Origin: Corbicula japonica
Lineage: Eukaryota > Mollusca > Bivalvia > Venerida > Cyrenidae
Reading direction: 5' to 3'
Length of the DNA stretch: 64,000 nucleotides
Assembly: GCA_038501625.1 (NCBI GenBank)
Contig: JAZAYU010000365.1
Span: 124,001-188,000, forward strand
Shown here: positions 11,216 through 22,840 of the stretch, piece after piece
Numbering within the stretch: position 1 is the stretch's first letter
Layout: each line of letters begins with the position of its first letter
The notes under the pieces: model-generated
What the model was told of the DNA's origin: nothing
The model's input: the letters and a program-made list of their open reading frames with translations, nothing else
The model's database searches: none
Position numbers and translations under genes: made by a program

Positions 11216-11704
11216 CTTTATGAAAATACACAATTTTGGAAATTATTTGTAAAAATAATTTTGATATTGTTTTACTACACCTAGGTTTAGAATACCTTTA
11301 TAATTATAGTGTTGTTGTTTTTTTCTACAGATTAATTTTTGACATTAAGCAACTGAAAAGGCTATAAATGCATTTTGCAGTAATAAGAATACTACACAGG
11401 TAGTATACACCGAAAAAACGGTCAATTCCAGTTTTAAGAGAATGGCAATTTAAACGATAAATTAAAAAAATACAAGTGACAGAAACATGAATTTAAACCC
11501 ATGAGCTCATGTCTATATTCTTGATTTGAAACACCTTTTCGGACAGTTCTAAGTGGGCTTCTTTAAACTTCAACTGTTTAAAATTGGTTATATACATTCA
11601 TATTGATTTACAAGTAGATAAGAAATATACTGCCTTGTAACAGGGTCAAATGCAATTGTGCCAGGTCAATATTGTTGGACAATACATGCAAAAACATAAC
11701 CTCA
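11216..11704. other. AT-rich DNA, nothing recognised
   Basis: No gene or repeat recognised. Confidence 0.4.
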
Positions 11705-11824
11705 TAATGAATCAAAAGCAAACAGTGCAGATCCTGATCAGATAGCATGAATGTGCCAGCTGATCTAAACCTACCGGTACACTGTTTACCCATAATTAAT
11801 TCATAAATATGGAGTAAAGGGTGA
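11705..11824. mobile_element. Right half of a TTAA MITE
   Basis: 'gcaaacagtgcagatcctga' to 'atatggagtaaagggt'. The left half is absent. Confidence 0.7.
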
Positions 11825-12123
11825 AATAAACTTAATTTATTTTATGCTTTCCAGTGATTTATAGATTTTTCTCAGTGAAATAAAAGAGGTATTTCAATGT
11901 TTCAAACAGTGGTACATCATTTTTATTTTCACTTTTTTTCACATTGGTACCCAAATGCACATATAATTTCAAATAAGAATGTTTAGAAAATGGGTTCAAG
12001 TTTGGGTAAATGACATCATGCTGTAAAGTTATTAACAACCAATTTGTGACATAATTTAATGCAAGTTGTCAGTCAAATTCACGCAAATTGTGCTCTAAAA
12101 GCAAAAATTTAAAGATAATTTGT

Positions 12124-12259
12124 TTTTACCAGTGAAAGATAGAAATATATTTCACTTTTTAACTCTGGAATTATGTAAATTCACTAGTAGCCACTCCTGA
12201 AAATAAACGTATTTCGGAGTTCACTCAGTGAAATATATTTCTATCTTACACAGGTTATA
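12124..12259. mobile_element. Foldback element, short relative of the one at 52234
   Basis: Starts ttttaccagtgaaagatag and ends ctatcttacacaggttataa. The arms 'agaaatatatttcact' and 'agtgaaatatatttct' pair. The same ends occur in the larger element at 52234-53009. Confidence 0.7.
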
Positions 12260-12566
12260 ACAAATATTCTCTATATTTGTACTACAGTATTATCTCTTTG
12301 GCTATATAACTAGAATAACTTTTTTTTTCATTAAATAAAACTACCCAGTATTAATTTTCATAGCTCTGATCATGATTCCTACAAAACAATCCAATTGTCT
12401 TTTGAGTGGAATGAAACTGGATCTCCCAAAAGAGTAAATATTATATTTTCATAAGTCTTAGAAAATCCAGTTATTGCCAGAACTGGCTATATTATCTGAT
12501 TACTGTAAGTCAACATTTAACTAGGCGTCATGTTTCCAAAAAAGGAAAACTAATAAAGAATAGCTT

Positions 12567-12812
12567 TGGGAATAACAGTAATGACAGCCGTAGGATTTGC
12601 GATAAATCAGGAACAACAGTCTATGATATTGTCTTACATGTTAGCAGGGGAGGGTATAACAGTAATGGCAGCAGTAGGATTTGCGATAAATCAGGAACAT
12701 CAGTCTATGTTATTGTCTTGCAGGTTAGTAGGGGCAGATATAACAGTAATGGCAGCAGTAGGATTTGCTGATAATTCAGGAACAACAGTCTATATATTGT
12801 CTTAGAGATTAG
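12567..12812. repeat. Three tandem 84-bp units
   Basis: Three copies of 'ataacagtaatggcagcagt ... aggaacaacagtctat'. The unit length is a multiple of three, so a 79-codon ORF crosses all three, but no start context or homology supports coding. Confidence 0.8.
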
Positions 12813-13199
12813 CAGGGGCCAATCAAGGATCTTATTACATGACAGTGCACTTATGGAGGGGGGATGCATAATTAACAATGTAATAACGCCCCTTCAAAAT
12901 AAAATTATATATTTTAAAATTGTATATTTATATTTATAATTTACATATTTTAACATTTAAAGACATTTCAAACAAAATTTGCCTTTGAATGTTTGAGAAA
13001 ACAGCAGCTGATTGATATCTGAGGTTAATAGTCAATGAAAACGCTTTTTAACAGGAATACAGTGCTCTTTTTCTGATAAAAAAATCAAAATCGGTCCAGA
13101 AATTACCTTGAAATAAGCAAAACACCTACACGAATCGAGTGATTTTGTGTGTGCACGACATTCTAAAAGTGATGTATTATAGCCACTCCGGACTTCTAC

Positions 13200-13746
13200 C
13201 ATGAAATAATATACTGCAAGACCTCACCAATTCACCACAACCTTTCCTTAATTGGTAATATAATCCTTGAACTATTTCCGGTTTATACAGAACTCCTGTT
13301 AGTAGTATAGGAACTAATTACTTTATATACTCCATGCGATATTGCTGTTATCCCATGGGCAAACACTGTGTAGATCTAGATCAGTCCACAAATCTGTGCT
13401 GTCTTGTCAGGAGGTAAAATATTTTCTTTAGAATCAGAAGGTTATAATATTATATTACCAGTGTAGATCCAGATCTGATGGTATAGATGGGCTGGCTGAT
13501 TGGAATATACACTGATCACACATGCATAAAAATGTGCATATGGCACAAAGAGGTAAATTGGAACTAGAAAGGTTAATAAATAAAGACAGTAAAAAAGTCA
13601 AAAAGACATCATAAACTTCTTTCATGAAACAATATACTGCAAGACCTCACCAATTTACCACAACCTGTCCTTAATTGGTAATATAATCTTTGAACTATTT
13701 CTGGTATCTACAGAAATCCTGTCAGTAATATAGGAACTAATTACTA
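13200..13746. repeat. ~123-bp direct repeat bracketing a TTAA MITE
   Basis: 'atactgcaagacctcaccaa ... ataggaactaattact' occurs at 13200-13323 and again at 13624-13746 with about a dozen differences. Between them lies a degenerate TTAA MITE (about 13325-13556: 'gtgtagatccagatctgatg', 'tggctgattggaatatacac'). Consistent with a tandem duplication that included the MITE. Confidence 0.75.
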
Positions 13747-13999
13747 AGTGCCATTGATTTATACTCTATAACACAACGACTTAAATGTCACTTAAAGTCA
13801 ATCACTTTGTATTTAACCCTAAAACCTCCACAATGTGTGAAATAGTCTCACCTTCCTTAGAAATCAAGCTTGTCATTTGCACATTCAGTGTTAAAACCTG
13901 TATAACAAAGATGTCACAGAAAGAAGACAAAAACCTATGACATGTGACTAAAAAAATTACATTGCATTTAACACTACATCTCCAGAAATGTGTGAGTCT

Positions 14000-14377
14000 C
14001 ACTGGTCGCATTTTGGTCAGAAATAACCTAACAAATCAAAACGTGAACAGTGTAGATCCTGATCAGATGGCAATCCTGATCCCCTGATGTATCCCATGAA
14101 AAATCACATCTATAGTGTTAACCCTTTCCTCCATATATACCCGCCGTCAAATCAAAAAGCAAATAGTGCAGATCCTGATCAGATGTGGATCCTGGTCCCC
14201 TCATGCACCCCATTAAAATTACATCTATAGAGTTAACCCTTTCCTCCATCTGATCAGGATATAAACTGGTCACATTTTAGTCAGAAATTACCAAACAAAT
14301 CAAAAAGTGAACAGTTTAGATCCAGATCGGCCGGCATACCCACACAATAAAGGTGTTTCTATGGAGGAAAGGGTTAA
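14000..14377. repeat. TTAA MITE with partial tandem duplications
   Basis: Two ~115-bp units ('gatcctgatcagatg ... ttaaccctttcctccat') repeat at about 14045-14148 and 14163-14260. The second TTAA start (14233) then leads into a full MITE end, GGAGGAAAGGGTTAA, at 14363-14377. TTAA also occurs at 14118. Confidence 0.75.
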
Positions 14378-14790
14378 AGGAATATCCCTTGCCATAGTTC
14401 AACAATATTTCACATGAACATTACTTTAAAGATCCTGTTTAAAAGTTGTTGAAGTTCATTTCATCTGATTTCTGGAATTCTTATGTGTTTTGCTACATCA
14501 CAAACGAAGATGCCACATAAGAAGCAGCTCTGATTTCCATTGATTTGGTTCTGCAATGCCATGAAATTCATTAAGATTCATCTGGTACGCATTAAGTTCT
14601 TAAGTTCGGAGAGCAAGACACCCACTGCATACTTAATGGACAATTGTTGAAATAAATCTTGGAGTAATTGTCAATATATGAAATGAATGGCAAGTAACTA
14701 GAGAGTAATAAAGCCACAGACTGTCCGGTTTTACCTCTGAGAATAATTCCAAACTTGATGTATTATGTTATTGATTGCCTGGTATCAAAA
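14378..14790. other. Nothing recognised
   Basis: Unique-looking sequence with no supported gene or repeat. Confidence 0.4.
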
Positions 14791-14799
14791 GTTCTTAAA

Positions 14800-15580
14800 T
14801 GTCAATGTCACCCCCATGCAACTTTGGAGCTTAGCAGTGTCAAGGTCAATCCCTAAGCCAGTGTCAAGGTCACCACCCAGGCAACTATGGAGCTAAGCAG
14901 TGTCAAGGTCAATCCCTAAGCCAGTGTCAAGGTCACCACCCATGCAACTATGGAGCTTAGCAGTGTCAAGGTCAATCCCTAAGCCAGTGTCAAGGGCATC
15001 ACCCATGCAACTATGGAGCTTAGCAGTGTCAAGGTCAATCCCTAAGCCAGTGTCAAGGTCACCACCCATGCAACTATGGAGCTTAGCAGTGTCAAGGTCA
15101 ATGCCTAAGCCAGTGTCAAGGGCATCACCCACGTAACTATGGAGCTTAGCAGTGTCAAGGTCAATCCCTAAGCTAGTGTTAAGGTCACCACCCATGCAAC
15201 TATGGAGCTTAGCAGTGTCAAGGTCAATGCCTAAGCTAGTGTTAAGGTCACCACCCATGCAACTATGGAGCTTAGCAGTGTCAAGGTCAATCCCTAAGCC
15301 AGTGTCAAGGGCATCACCCATGCAACTATGGAGCTTAGCAGTGTCAAGGTCAATGCCTAAGCTAGTGTTAAGGTCACCACCCATGCAACTGTAGAGCTTA
15401 TCAGTGTCAAGTTCAATGCCAAACCCAGTGTCAGGGGCATCACCCATGCAACTGTGGAGCTTAGCAGTGTCAAGGTCAATGTAGAAGCCAGTGTCAGGGG
15501 CATCACTCATGCAACTATAGAGTTTAACAGTGTCAAGGTTAATGTCAATGCCAGTGTCAGGGTCACCACCCATACAAATG
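14800..15580. repeat. 63-bp tandem array (~12 units) with repeated TCAAGGTCA
   Basis: The unit reads 'atgcaactatggagcttagc' + 'agtgtcaaggtcaatcccta' + 'agccagtgtcaaggtcacca' + 'ccc'. Units differ by a few substitutions (gggcatcacc for ggtcaccacc, ctagtgtta for ccagtgtca) and degrade towards the right end. Being 63 bp, it is open in several frames (226 codons on the minus strand, peptide period 21), but nothing supports translation. Most units carry one or two TCAAGGTCA motifs. Confidence 0.9.
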
Positions 15581-15589
15581 TAAAGAATT

Positions 15590-16298
15590 TATTTTTTCCT
15601 GCAGTTGGGCTGTTTAAAAAAATGGCTGGTTTGGGTTTTCCTGTTATAAAAATGTACAACAAACAGTTACTTCCATTTTCCTACTTTGCAGAGGTGTCTC
15701 ATCATGCCCTTTAAAGACTTGTGATGTTTCATCAAAATACCACCATCCGTTAAAAAATATTCTAAAATAATGGGCAAAAAATGTCAGGAGTGTGACAAAA
15801 AAGTGTGACACTTTTCAAAATCTCATTTGTTCAGACCATCATTTTACAAAAAGCTTGAATAAAGACAAGTTTTGGTGTTGTTTTAGTAAAAGGTGCATTT
15901 ATTAGGCATCAAGTAATGATAAAATTAAGCATATTATACTTCAAGTAATCGAAATATACGTCATTAAGTCAAGCGTGGTAGATAAGAAAATACCTCAAGA
16001 AAATCAATACATCTTTACTTTATAAATTTATAGGACTTTAAAGATTAATAGTACAAAAGAAATGTTTTGTGTATCATTAAGTTTAATGTTTCTAGATGCA
16101 ATAGTTATAATATTATCACCTCTATTGAAATTATATTTGTCTGCAGCTCCCTTCAGAAAATATCAGCTAAATTTGTCAGGAGTGTGACATTATGCACATA
16201 TTGCAATATTCTGTCAACATATCCTTTACATGAAAACAAGAGCATGTTTTTTCCTAGAAGTCTATGTCATGTTTTATTAAATTGTGACAAACAGGAAT
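15590..16298. other. AT-rich DNA with a recurrent CAGGAGTGTGAC motif
   Basis: The 12-mer CAGGAGTGTGAC occurs at 15785 and 16177, and again at 17592 beyond the hAT insertion. No gene recognised. Confidence 0.4.
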
Positions 16299-17554
16299 AG
16301 GATTAGCAGACCTGCCAACTCTCCGAATTTAAGTTAGATTTCCGAACTCCCGGAAACACTATACAATCTCCCGGAATCTGAATTTCCCCATGCAATTTTA
16401 GGTTAAGGCCAAATTTCCATTTCCTTTCTTTGTTGTTTTTGTATATTTATTCAGGATTTTCCTGGGCAGCGGGAGCGCTACGCTTTGATCTCAAAACTGT
16501 ACATCCGCTACATGCTTTAATTACCCATTTATGTCATACCGTTTATCGAAAAAACAAGTTAACACCTGTCTCCTCTCAATATTAGCCTGGGGCTACTTCC
16601 CCATAAAGTAATTGTTAACACAAATCATTGTCCAATTGACGAATAAAGAGTGAGTGGGAGGGGTTAAAGACCGATTTTTGGCGCCTGAACATTTTACCGC
16701 ATTTTGCAAATTATTCTGGTTTTGAATGAGAAATCACACTAATCCAACAAATAATCAGGGCTAAAAAATAATTAAAATAGTGAAAGTTTTGAATTTTCTG
16801 CTCGATTTTATATTTCTTTTGTTGGCAAATTGTTGTTGTTGTTGCTTTTGTTGAGGATCGTGATTAACTTTGGAAAATAACATTTGTGAATTTAAAGATG
16901 GTTTCAAGGGTATAATACATTGAAATATGTAAAAATTTGTTGATCTGTCGAAATATGTAAAAATTTGTTGATCTGTTTATTTTAAGTTGTTTTTAAGTTT
17001 TCAGTTTAGAATGAAACACTAGTTGGAAGAAAAATACAAAAGTCATAAGTTTTCGCGACCATGCTTTACAAGTTAAAGATGACTTCTAACTTAAAATTGT
17101 AATTTTTTTATCCAGATTATATTTAGTTTTGAAACACATTTCTCCTGTCCAAATCCCCAGCCACAGATTGTGGAATAGATTTATTTCACCAAGTATTTTA
17201 GTCTTCAAACTGATGATACTGTTGCAGCATAATCATGATCCCCAGACCCCTTGCTTTACAAAAACATTTTAACTTCTACATCAAAGATTGGAAACAGATA
17301 CTGTATATATAAAATAATCAAGTGAACGAATATATAAAGAATGCATATTAATCTTAAATACAAATAAATATAAGCTGTATTTATTGCATATGAACATTAA
17401 TTTCTCATTCTAAATTATTCCAACACTACACAACTAAACTTGATACAATAGTTACATAGTTACAATAACTTGTTGGTTTTGTGTCGCGAAACGCAAGTCG
17501 CCAAAAAAATCTCCCTCATTGGGATTTGAAAAAGTTGGCAGGTCTGAGGATTAG
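16299..17554. mobile_element. Non-autonomous hAT-type transposon with 8-bp target duplication
   Basis: The element spans 16307-17546 (1,240 bp). Its ends are a 14-bp perfect inverted repeat, CAGACCTGCCAACT at the left and AGTTGGCAGGTCTG at the right. It is flanked by identical 8-bp direct repeats AGGATTAG at 16299-16306 and 17547-17554. An 8-bp duplication with CAG-type ends is the hallmark of the hAT superfamily. No transposase reading frame is present inside, so it is a deletion derivative or MITE. The interior is AT-rich and otherwise featureless. Confidence 0.85.
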
Positions 17555-17603
17555 TGAAACATTTTTTAGCACAATGCCCTTATGTGGTTGTCAGGAGTGT
17601 GAC

Positions 17604-19500
17604 ACACTTTCTTAAAAATAGGAATTTTTTATCTTTATGTGATACCACAAATTCTAAGGCACTTATATTTGATGCTTCAACATGTATTTTAACAGAAATG
17701 CACATTTAAATAATAAGAAACAGTAATAATTGTATTTTAAGTACATAAGTTAAAATTCTTGTGATTTATTTAATATTGGTCAATAAAGCTCCATAAAATG
17801 TTTATTCTGCCACATATGAGTATTAATTGATTGATTATGATCACTGGAAAGACTGTACAAACATATGGAGCAACCAGTTTGACAATATCTCAGCAACCAG
17901 TTGACCAATTTCAAAAAGTGTTTCAGTTCTGTTCTCAGTTTCAATAAGCAAAAAATACAGAATAACAAGTTTGGAATTTTTATGAACTTTAATTTTTTAC
18001 TCTTTTTTCACTTTTCCAGCCATTCTTTTTGAAACATCCCAGTTACAGTGTTTAACATCCATATTCCATGGAGTAAAGGGTCAATGGAACTCTTAAAGTC
18101 AGTTTTTTGTTTTGTGGTAAAATACATGGACCATTTTTATCAGAGTTATGTTTCTCAGTTATTTTTCAGTAATGCATTTCCCTCTTGAATCCTCCTGCCA
18201 TTTTTTGTGCACATGGATTTTATATCTCAGACAGGCTTTCATTATTGTGATGTTCTATGAAATCTCATTATATATATATTGAGCATTATAACAAGATTTG
18301 CTGCGGCTGGAGCCAATTTATCATGCATTACATGTCAATAATTACTCTACGATTTTCATCTGCCTCGTCTGTTTGTTATGCATTTCATAATTACGTCTGA
18401 TGAAATTGAGGAAGAATCAATTAAAACAGAAAAATTGACAAAAATTTGTCTTGGACCAGTTTAGTTGTGGACAAACAAATATTTGTCAAAATTTTATCTT
18501 TTACCAGTTTAGATGTAGATAAAATAATGATGGGAATGCCTAAAGCCCTTTATTATTTTTATTATTATTGGGTCCTGGGATCTTCCTATTTTAGTAAATG
18601 TTGATCTGTTATTTCATATATATATATGCAAACAGGTGCATTAGCCTTCAGTTGTTTTCATTATATTCAATGTGTCTATGATGTTATGGGAATGTTTATC
18701 AAAATTTAAAAACTGTCCAATTATTTTTATATTTTGGGACACATCATGCAAAGAGATGTCTTTGAGGATATTTTATAATTAGTTGTTACTATATTTGGAA
18801 TGAACTTTTTTTTCCCCACATGATTTCAAAACGGTTTGGGCAACAAGTGAATACCATGGTAATAACAGCCCTCATTAATAAAGTAATTAACATAATATAA
18901 TGGCAATTGAAATATTACATGTAGTACTATTATAGTTTTATACAACGTGACAGTTGTTCCATATATCTGTTCCATTCAATTAAACAATTCAATTAAAATA
19001 ATCATGTCCGCCCATCAGCGAGTAGAAAAAATTTGTAAAATTTAGTCTACATATTTATTAACTGTTAAACAGTTAAGTGTCTTTCATGTTTTGTTTTCCT
19101 CCTTTAATATTTAAGGTAGTTTGCTCAAATGATAAGTTTGTTAAACCTTGTTACAAGGTATGTATGTTCTGCGGATGAAATTACGCAACAGAAAGGTTGA
19201 ATATATATCTCAGTTTCCCTTGTACTTGCAATAATTATGGCTTAAATTTATAAACATAAAATGTACTTTACTAATGAATCTGGACTTCTACTTCGCCAAC
19301 AAAATATGTACTTTACTAATGACCATGTACTTTATTTATTCCAAACAAATTTCTAATGGTACTCTTAGATATCCAAAATTGATCATTAAGTCAATAAAGT
19401 AATAAAATATCTCCAAAGTGCGGATAAACTTATTAACGTAAATGTCAGAAATCATCTCGAAATCCTATTACAAAAATGAACAACATAAATAACATATACA
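17604..19500. other. Long AT-rich stretch, nothing recognised
   Basis: About 1.9 kb with no ORF worth calling. Short AT dinucleotide runs occur near 18270 and 18620. Confidence 0.4.
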
Positions 19501-19705
19501 TACAGTAAAATTCCTATTAAATGTCCCTCCCTTAATGAATGCCCCCATCTTATTTTTTAAGGGAAAAAAATTAGTTATTTTGTATTTATTAACCAATATC
19601 CGTCAAAATATAATATTAAAATAAAAATAATTAATAGAAACAATGAGTGCCTCCCTTTCAGAAAACGTAAAACCCTCTGGGGCATTTAAAAGGAATTTTA
19701 CGGTA
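19501..19705 (+). mobile_element. TA-MITE, complete copy (TACNGTAAAATTCC ends)
   Basis: Starts TACAGTAAAATTCCTATTAA and ends TTTAAAAGGAATTTTACGGTA. The ends are ~20-bp inverted repeats with TA at each extremity. The interior has 'ttttaagggaaaaaa', 'atattaaaataaaaataatt' and 'cctttcagaaaacgta'. A TA target duplication is compatible with a Tc1/mariner-type origin. Other copies lie at 28698, 38633, 49147, 56174/62681 (split) and 63545 (reverse). Confidence 0.8.
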
Positions 19706-19803
19706 TATAGAAACACATTTTGCAGACAGAAAATTAATTTCTGGAAATCAAAGAGCCATAGCTTTCCTTTGGGAATATTAATCACTTAACTTTTCATATG
19801 CCT

Positions 19804-20010
19804 TAACCCTTTCCTCTATATATAATATTGTTTTTATGGTGAAGCGAACAGTGAAGGTCCAGATAAGCCAGAACATCTATGGCGTCTACACTGATTTACA
19901 CTGTTCCCTTTTTGATTTATTAGGTTATTTCTGACCATAAAGCAAACAGTCAAGATTCTGATTAGAATGCACATCTGTCAGGATCTACACTGTTTGCTTT
20001 TGGTCAGATG
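19804..20010. mobile_element. TTAA MITE, partial
   Basis: Left end TTAACCCTTTCCTCTATA is good. The right half decays after 'ggatctacactgtttgc'. Confidence 0.7.
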
Positions 20011-20037
20011 GTACCAGCTGCGATAAAATGCATTTAA

Positions 20038-20420
20038 GGATTGAATCGATATTTAATGGTTTTCATTTGGATACAGAAAACAGTTGGGTTGTTTCAAGTG
20101 TGTGAAGCCCTATGGGCTTCATGTGTACTTTAAACAACCCAACTGTTTTCCATACCCAAATAAAAACCATTAAATATTCATTCAATCCTTATATTTACAC
20201 TCATAAATACTTTTATTAATACAGAAATTATGAGAAGAATTTGTGATATTACGGCTTTTTCAAAAGGCTGTTGGAACAGCAACGTTGGCGACACAGTGAA
20301 TGATGGCACGCTTTTTCGTAGCTGCTCGTGGTAAAACGTGCGTGCTCGGCGATGTCACATGTCAAAACATTGTGCAACGTCCAATAAATTATGAACAGCT
20401 CTACTGTAGCCACGCCTTTT
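20038..20420 (+). mobile_element. Interspersed element with one-sided terminal hairpin
   Basis: The first ~150 bp form a long foldback: 'ggattgaatcgatatttaat' and 'aaaacagttgggttgttt' pair with 'aaacaacccaactgtttt' and 'ttaaatattcattcaatcc' around the loop 'gaagccctatgggcttc'. The remainder ('ggctttttcaaaaggctg ... gtagccacgcc') matches, in reverse, the repeats at 34258-34560 and 44717-45016. Family unknown. Confidence 0.65.
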
Positions 20421-20633
20421 AAAATAATATGTCACACTGTTAACCAACAGAAATTATGATCCGTTTGATGAATAAGACTTTATCAAAGAGGACAAAGTTG
20501 AAGTGTAAATAATAATAATGAATTAAGGGTTAAACTTCTACCACTGGCAAAGTGCCTGTGATATCATGCTATCTTTTCCTAGTCTGGCATTCAATATTTA
20601 ATCCAGTGACCGATTTTTAAATGTTAAAAAAAA

Positions 20634-21600
20634 GAGAACAAGAGGGCCAAATGGCCCAAAATCGCTCACCTGATTCTTACATATATTAAATTAAAGGTAG
20701 AACAAAATACATTGAAGGTATAGTCTAATGTAGTGTAGTGTAGTGTGGTGCAATGCAGTGGTGCAGTGTAGTGGGGCGCAGTGTGGTGTGGTACAATGCA
20801 GTGTGGTGCAGTGCAGTACAGTATGGTATGGTATACAGTATAGTAAGGTATGGCCAAATTTGGATTAGACCTTCACTTTGTGGTTTCTGACAAGAAGATG
20901 TTATAAGATTTTGCTTTTAAGCCCTGTGGCTGGGGAATAGTTTTCACAGTGTGATTTTTTAGCAGCTTTTAAGAAGTCAATCTAAGGATGCTTCAGGCCA
21001 CATTGAGTTAAAATCTATCCATGTGTTTTGTTTAGATTTTTTTATTTTGCTTATAAGCCCTATGGCTAGGGAACAGTTGAACTTATGATCATGATTTGAA
21101 CAACTTATGAAGAGATCAATTAGATAATGCTTCAGGCAAAATTTTGTTAAAATCAATCAATGGTTTCAAATGAGATGTTGTTTTTTAAAGAAAATGTGGC
21201 TTTGCATTGATTGATCCTAGAGTAAATTATTGAAAACAATTTAAAGAAGTCAATGCCTGGTTGCTTCACGCCAAATTTGGTTAAAATATATTCTCCATTT
21301 ATTTTTGAGAAGAAGATTTTTCAAAGATTTTGCTTAAAAGCCCTGTGGTTGGGGACTGGTGCCATCTGATCAGGATCTGCACTGTTCACTTTTTGATTCA
21401 TAAGGTTATTTCTGACCAAAATGCGACCAGTGCAGATCCTGATCAGATGTGCCGGCTGATCTGGATCTACACTGGTCGCACATGCGTGAAAATGCGCATT
21501 TATGGAGGAAAGGATAAAGGATGACAGACAGACATTGGATGACAGATGAAGACTTGTCACAATACTTCACCATGAGCCAAAGGCTTAGGTGAGCTAAAAA
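20634..21600 (+). repeat. Molluscan interspersed repeat ('gagggccaaatggccc' type)
   Basis: Begins 'acaagagggccaaatggccc' with 'aatcgctcacctg' and ends 'agccaaaggcttaggtgagc'. Inside are loose internal repeats of 'attttgcttttaagccctgt' (about 20911, 21048, 21329). A low-complexity GTAGTGT/GTGCA stretch lies at about 20720-20850. A TTAA-MITE remnant (21358-21527: 'tctgatcaggatctgcact', 'gtgccggctgatctggatct', 'tatggaggaaaggat') is embedded near the end. Recognised from memory as a common bivalve repeat, family name not certain. Confidence 0.65.
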
Positions 21601-21784
21601 CATATTAATGCTTTGGGATCAGGTGGTTTTTACTTCAAAAAGATGAAATATTACCGTTAATTTCAGTCTGCAGGCTCCCAGAAATATAAAGCATTTCTGT
21701 TACTGTTATTTCCTCCTTGAATCTTTGTGTTCATTTCCTCCTTAAAACTTTGAGGTCATTTTCCGTTTTGAACATATCTGAAGT

Positions 21785-21885
21785 CATCTGAAAATGAAAA
21801 AAAAAAAATTAATCTTGAGAAAGAAAGACGGGTGGGTGAACTGACGGATGGATGGACAGAAAACAGACAGACAGACAGAAAGAAA
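21785..21885. repeat. Low-complexity poly-A and (GACA)n stretch
   Basis: Poly-A run at about 21794 and GACAGACAGACAGA near 21866. The rest of 21600-22140 shows nothing recognisable. Confidence 0.6.
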
Positions 21886-22142
21886 AAGCTCAAACAATAT
21901 CCAGCAACAGTATCCAAAAGAAATGAAAACTGCATATCTGGCTGAGGAATGGCCACGTCCAGCAGACACAGCCTCCCTACACAGCCAAAAAAGTAGAGAG
22001 GAGAAGAAAGCATGGTATTACAATAAATGTTTTCCCTTTTACATCTAATTTGGCAGTTATTCAAACTTAAGAAAATAAACTTTTTTCAAGAAATAGTTTT
22101 GGGTTTCTACAATTTCCATGTTCAGTGCACATTCTAGTCTTT

Positions 22143-22513
22143 TATCCCTTAACTTCATATATACATATTTTATCACATTTACAAACTAGTGTAGAATCAG
22201 ATCAGCTGGCACATCTGGTGCCAAGGTTATAAAGCTGAGCATGGAAACCAGTCTCAAATCTCAAGCATCTGATTGGCTGAAATGGCGACTGGTCGCCATT
22301 TCAGCCAATCAGATGCTTGAGATTTGAGACTGGTTTCCAAACTCAGTTTTATAACCTTCAGCCCTGATCAACATCCGTTCTTTTCACTTTAAGTCAGAAA
22401 TAACTTAATAAATTAAAAAAAAGTGTCGATCCTGGTAAGATGGAATGTATAAGCTGGCTGATCTGGATCTAAACAGTGCACAATAAAGTTGTATGCATGG
22501 GGTTAAGGGTTAA
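22143..22513. mobile_element. TTAA MITE split by a hairpin MITE
   Basis: TTAA-MITE sequence runs to 'gctggcacatctggtgcc' and resumes at 'tgatcaacatccg', ending 'ggggttaagggttaa'. Between them (22223-22364) sits a hairpin MITE with near-perfect arms ('aaggttataaagctgagc' to 'ctgaaatggcgactggtcgc', then its complement). Host target bases are not cleanly duplicated. Confidence 0.8.
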
Positions 22514-22840
22514 ATATTTCGAAATGATAGTTCTCATCTTTTGAGTTGCTGGATTTTTCATGTTTAGAGCAAATTCCAGTGTTTTATTAGGGACATAAAC
22601 TGTTCGAGATTCTTCAAACAACTGCAAATGAATTCAATTATTTAAGAGAAATCAGGTTTTCCGATTGACATTTGATTACCACATTCAAAGATTTCATTTG
22701 ATTAGCGAAATTAAAAACATAAAATACAAAAAAAGACAAACAAATGAACTATGTCACGAAAATTGTATTTCAAGAAAACAGTGTTTTTGCTTTTACAAAA
22801 TGTCTTCGGTTATTTTAACCAGTCACACCAAACATACAGG

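Noticed and set aside
14893..15573. A 226-codon minus-strand ORF in the 63-bp array
   Set aside because: Open only because 63 is a multiple of three. No start context, no end domain, and the opposite strand is similarly open.
21756..22064. A 102-codon minus-strand ORF near the (GACA)n stretch
   Set aside because: Low-complexity translation of poly-A and GACA repeats, with no homology signal.
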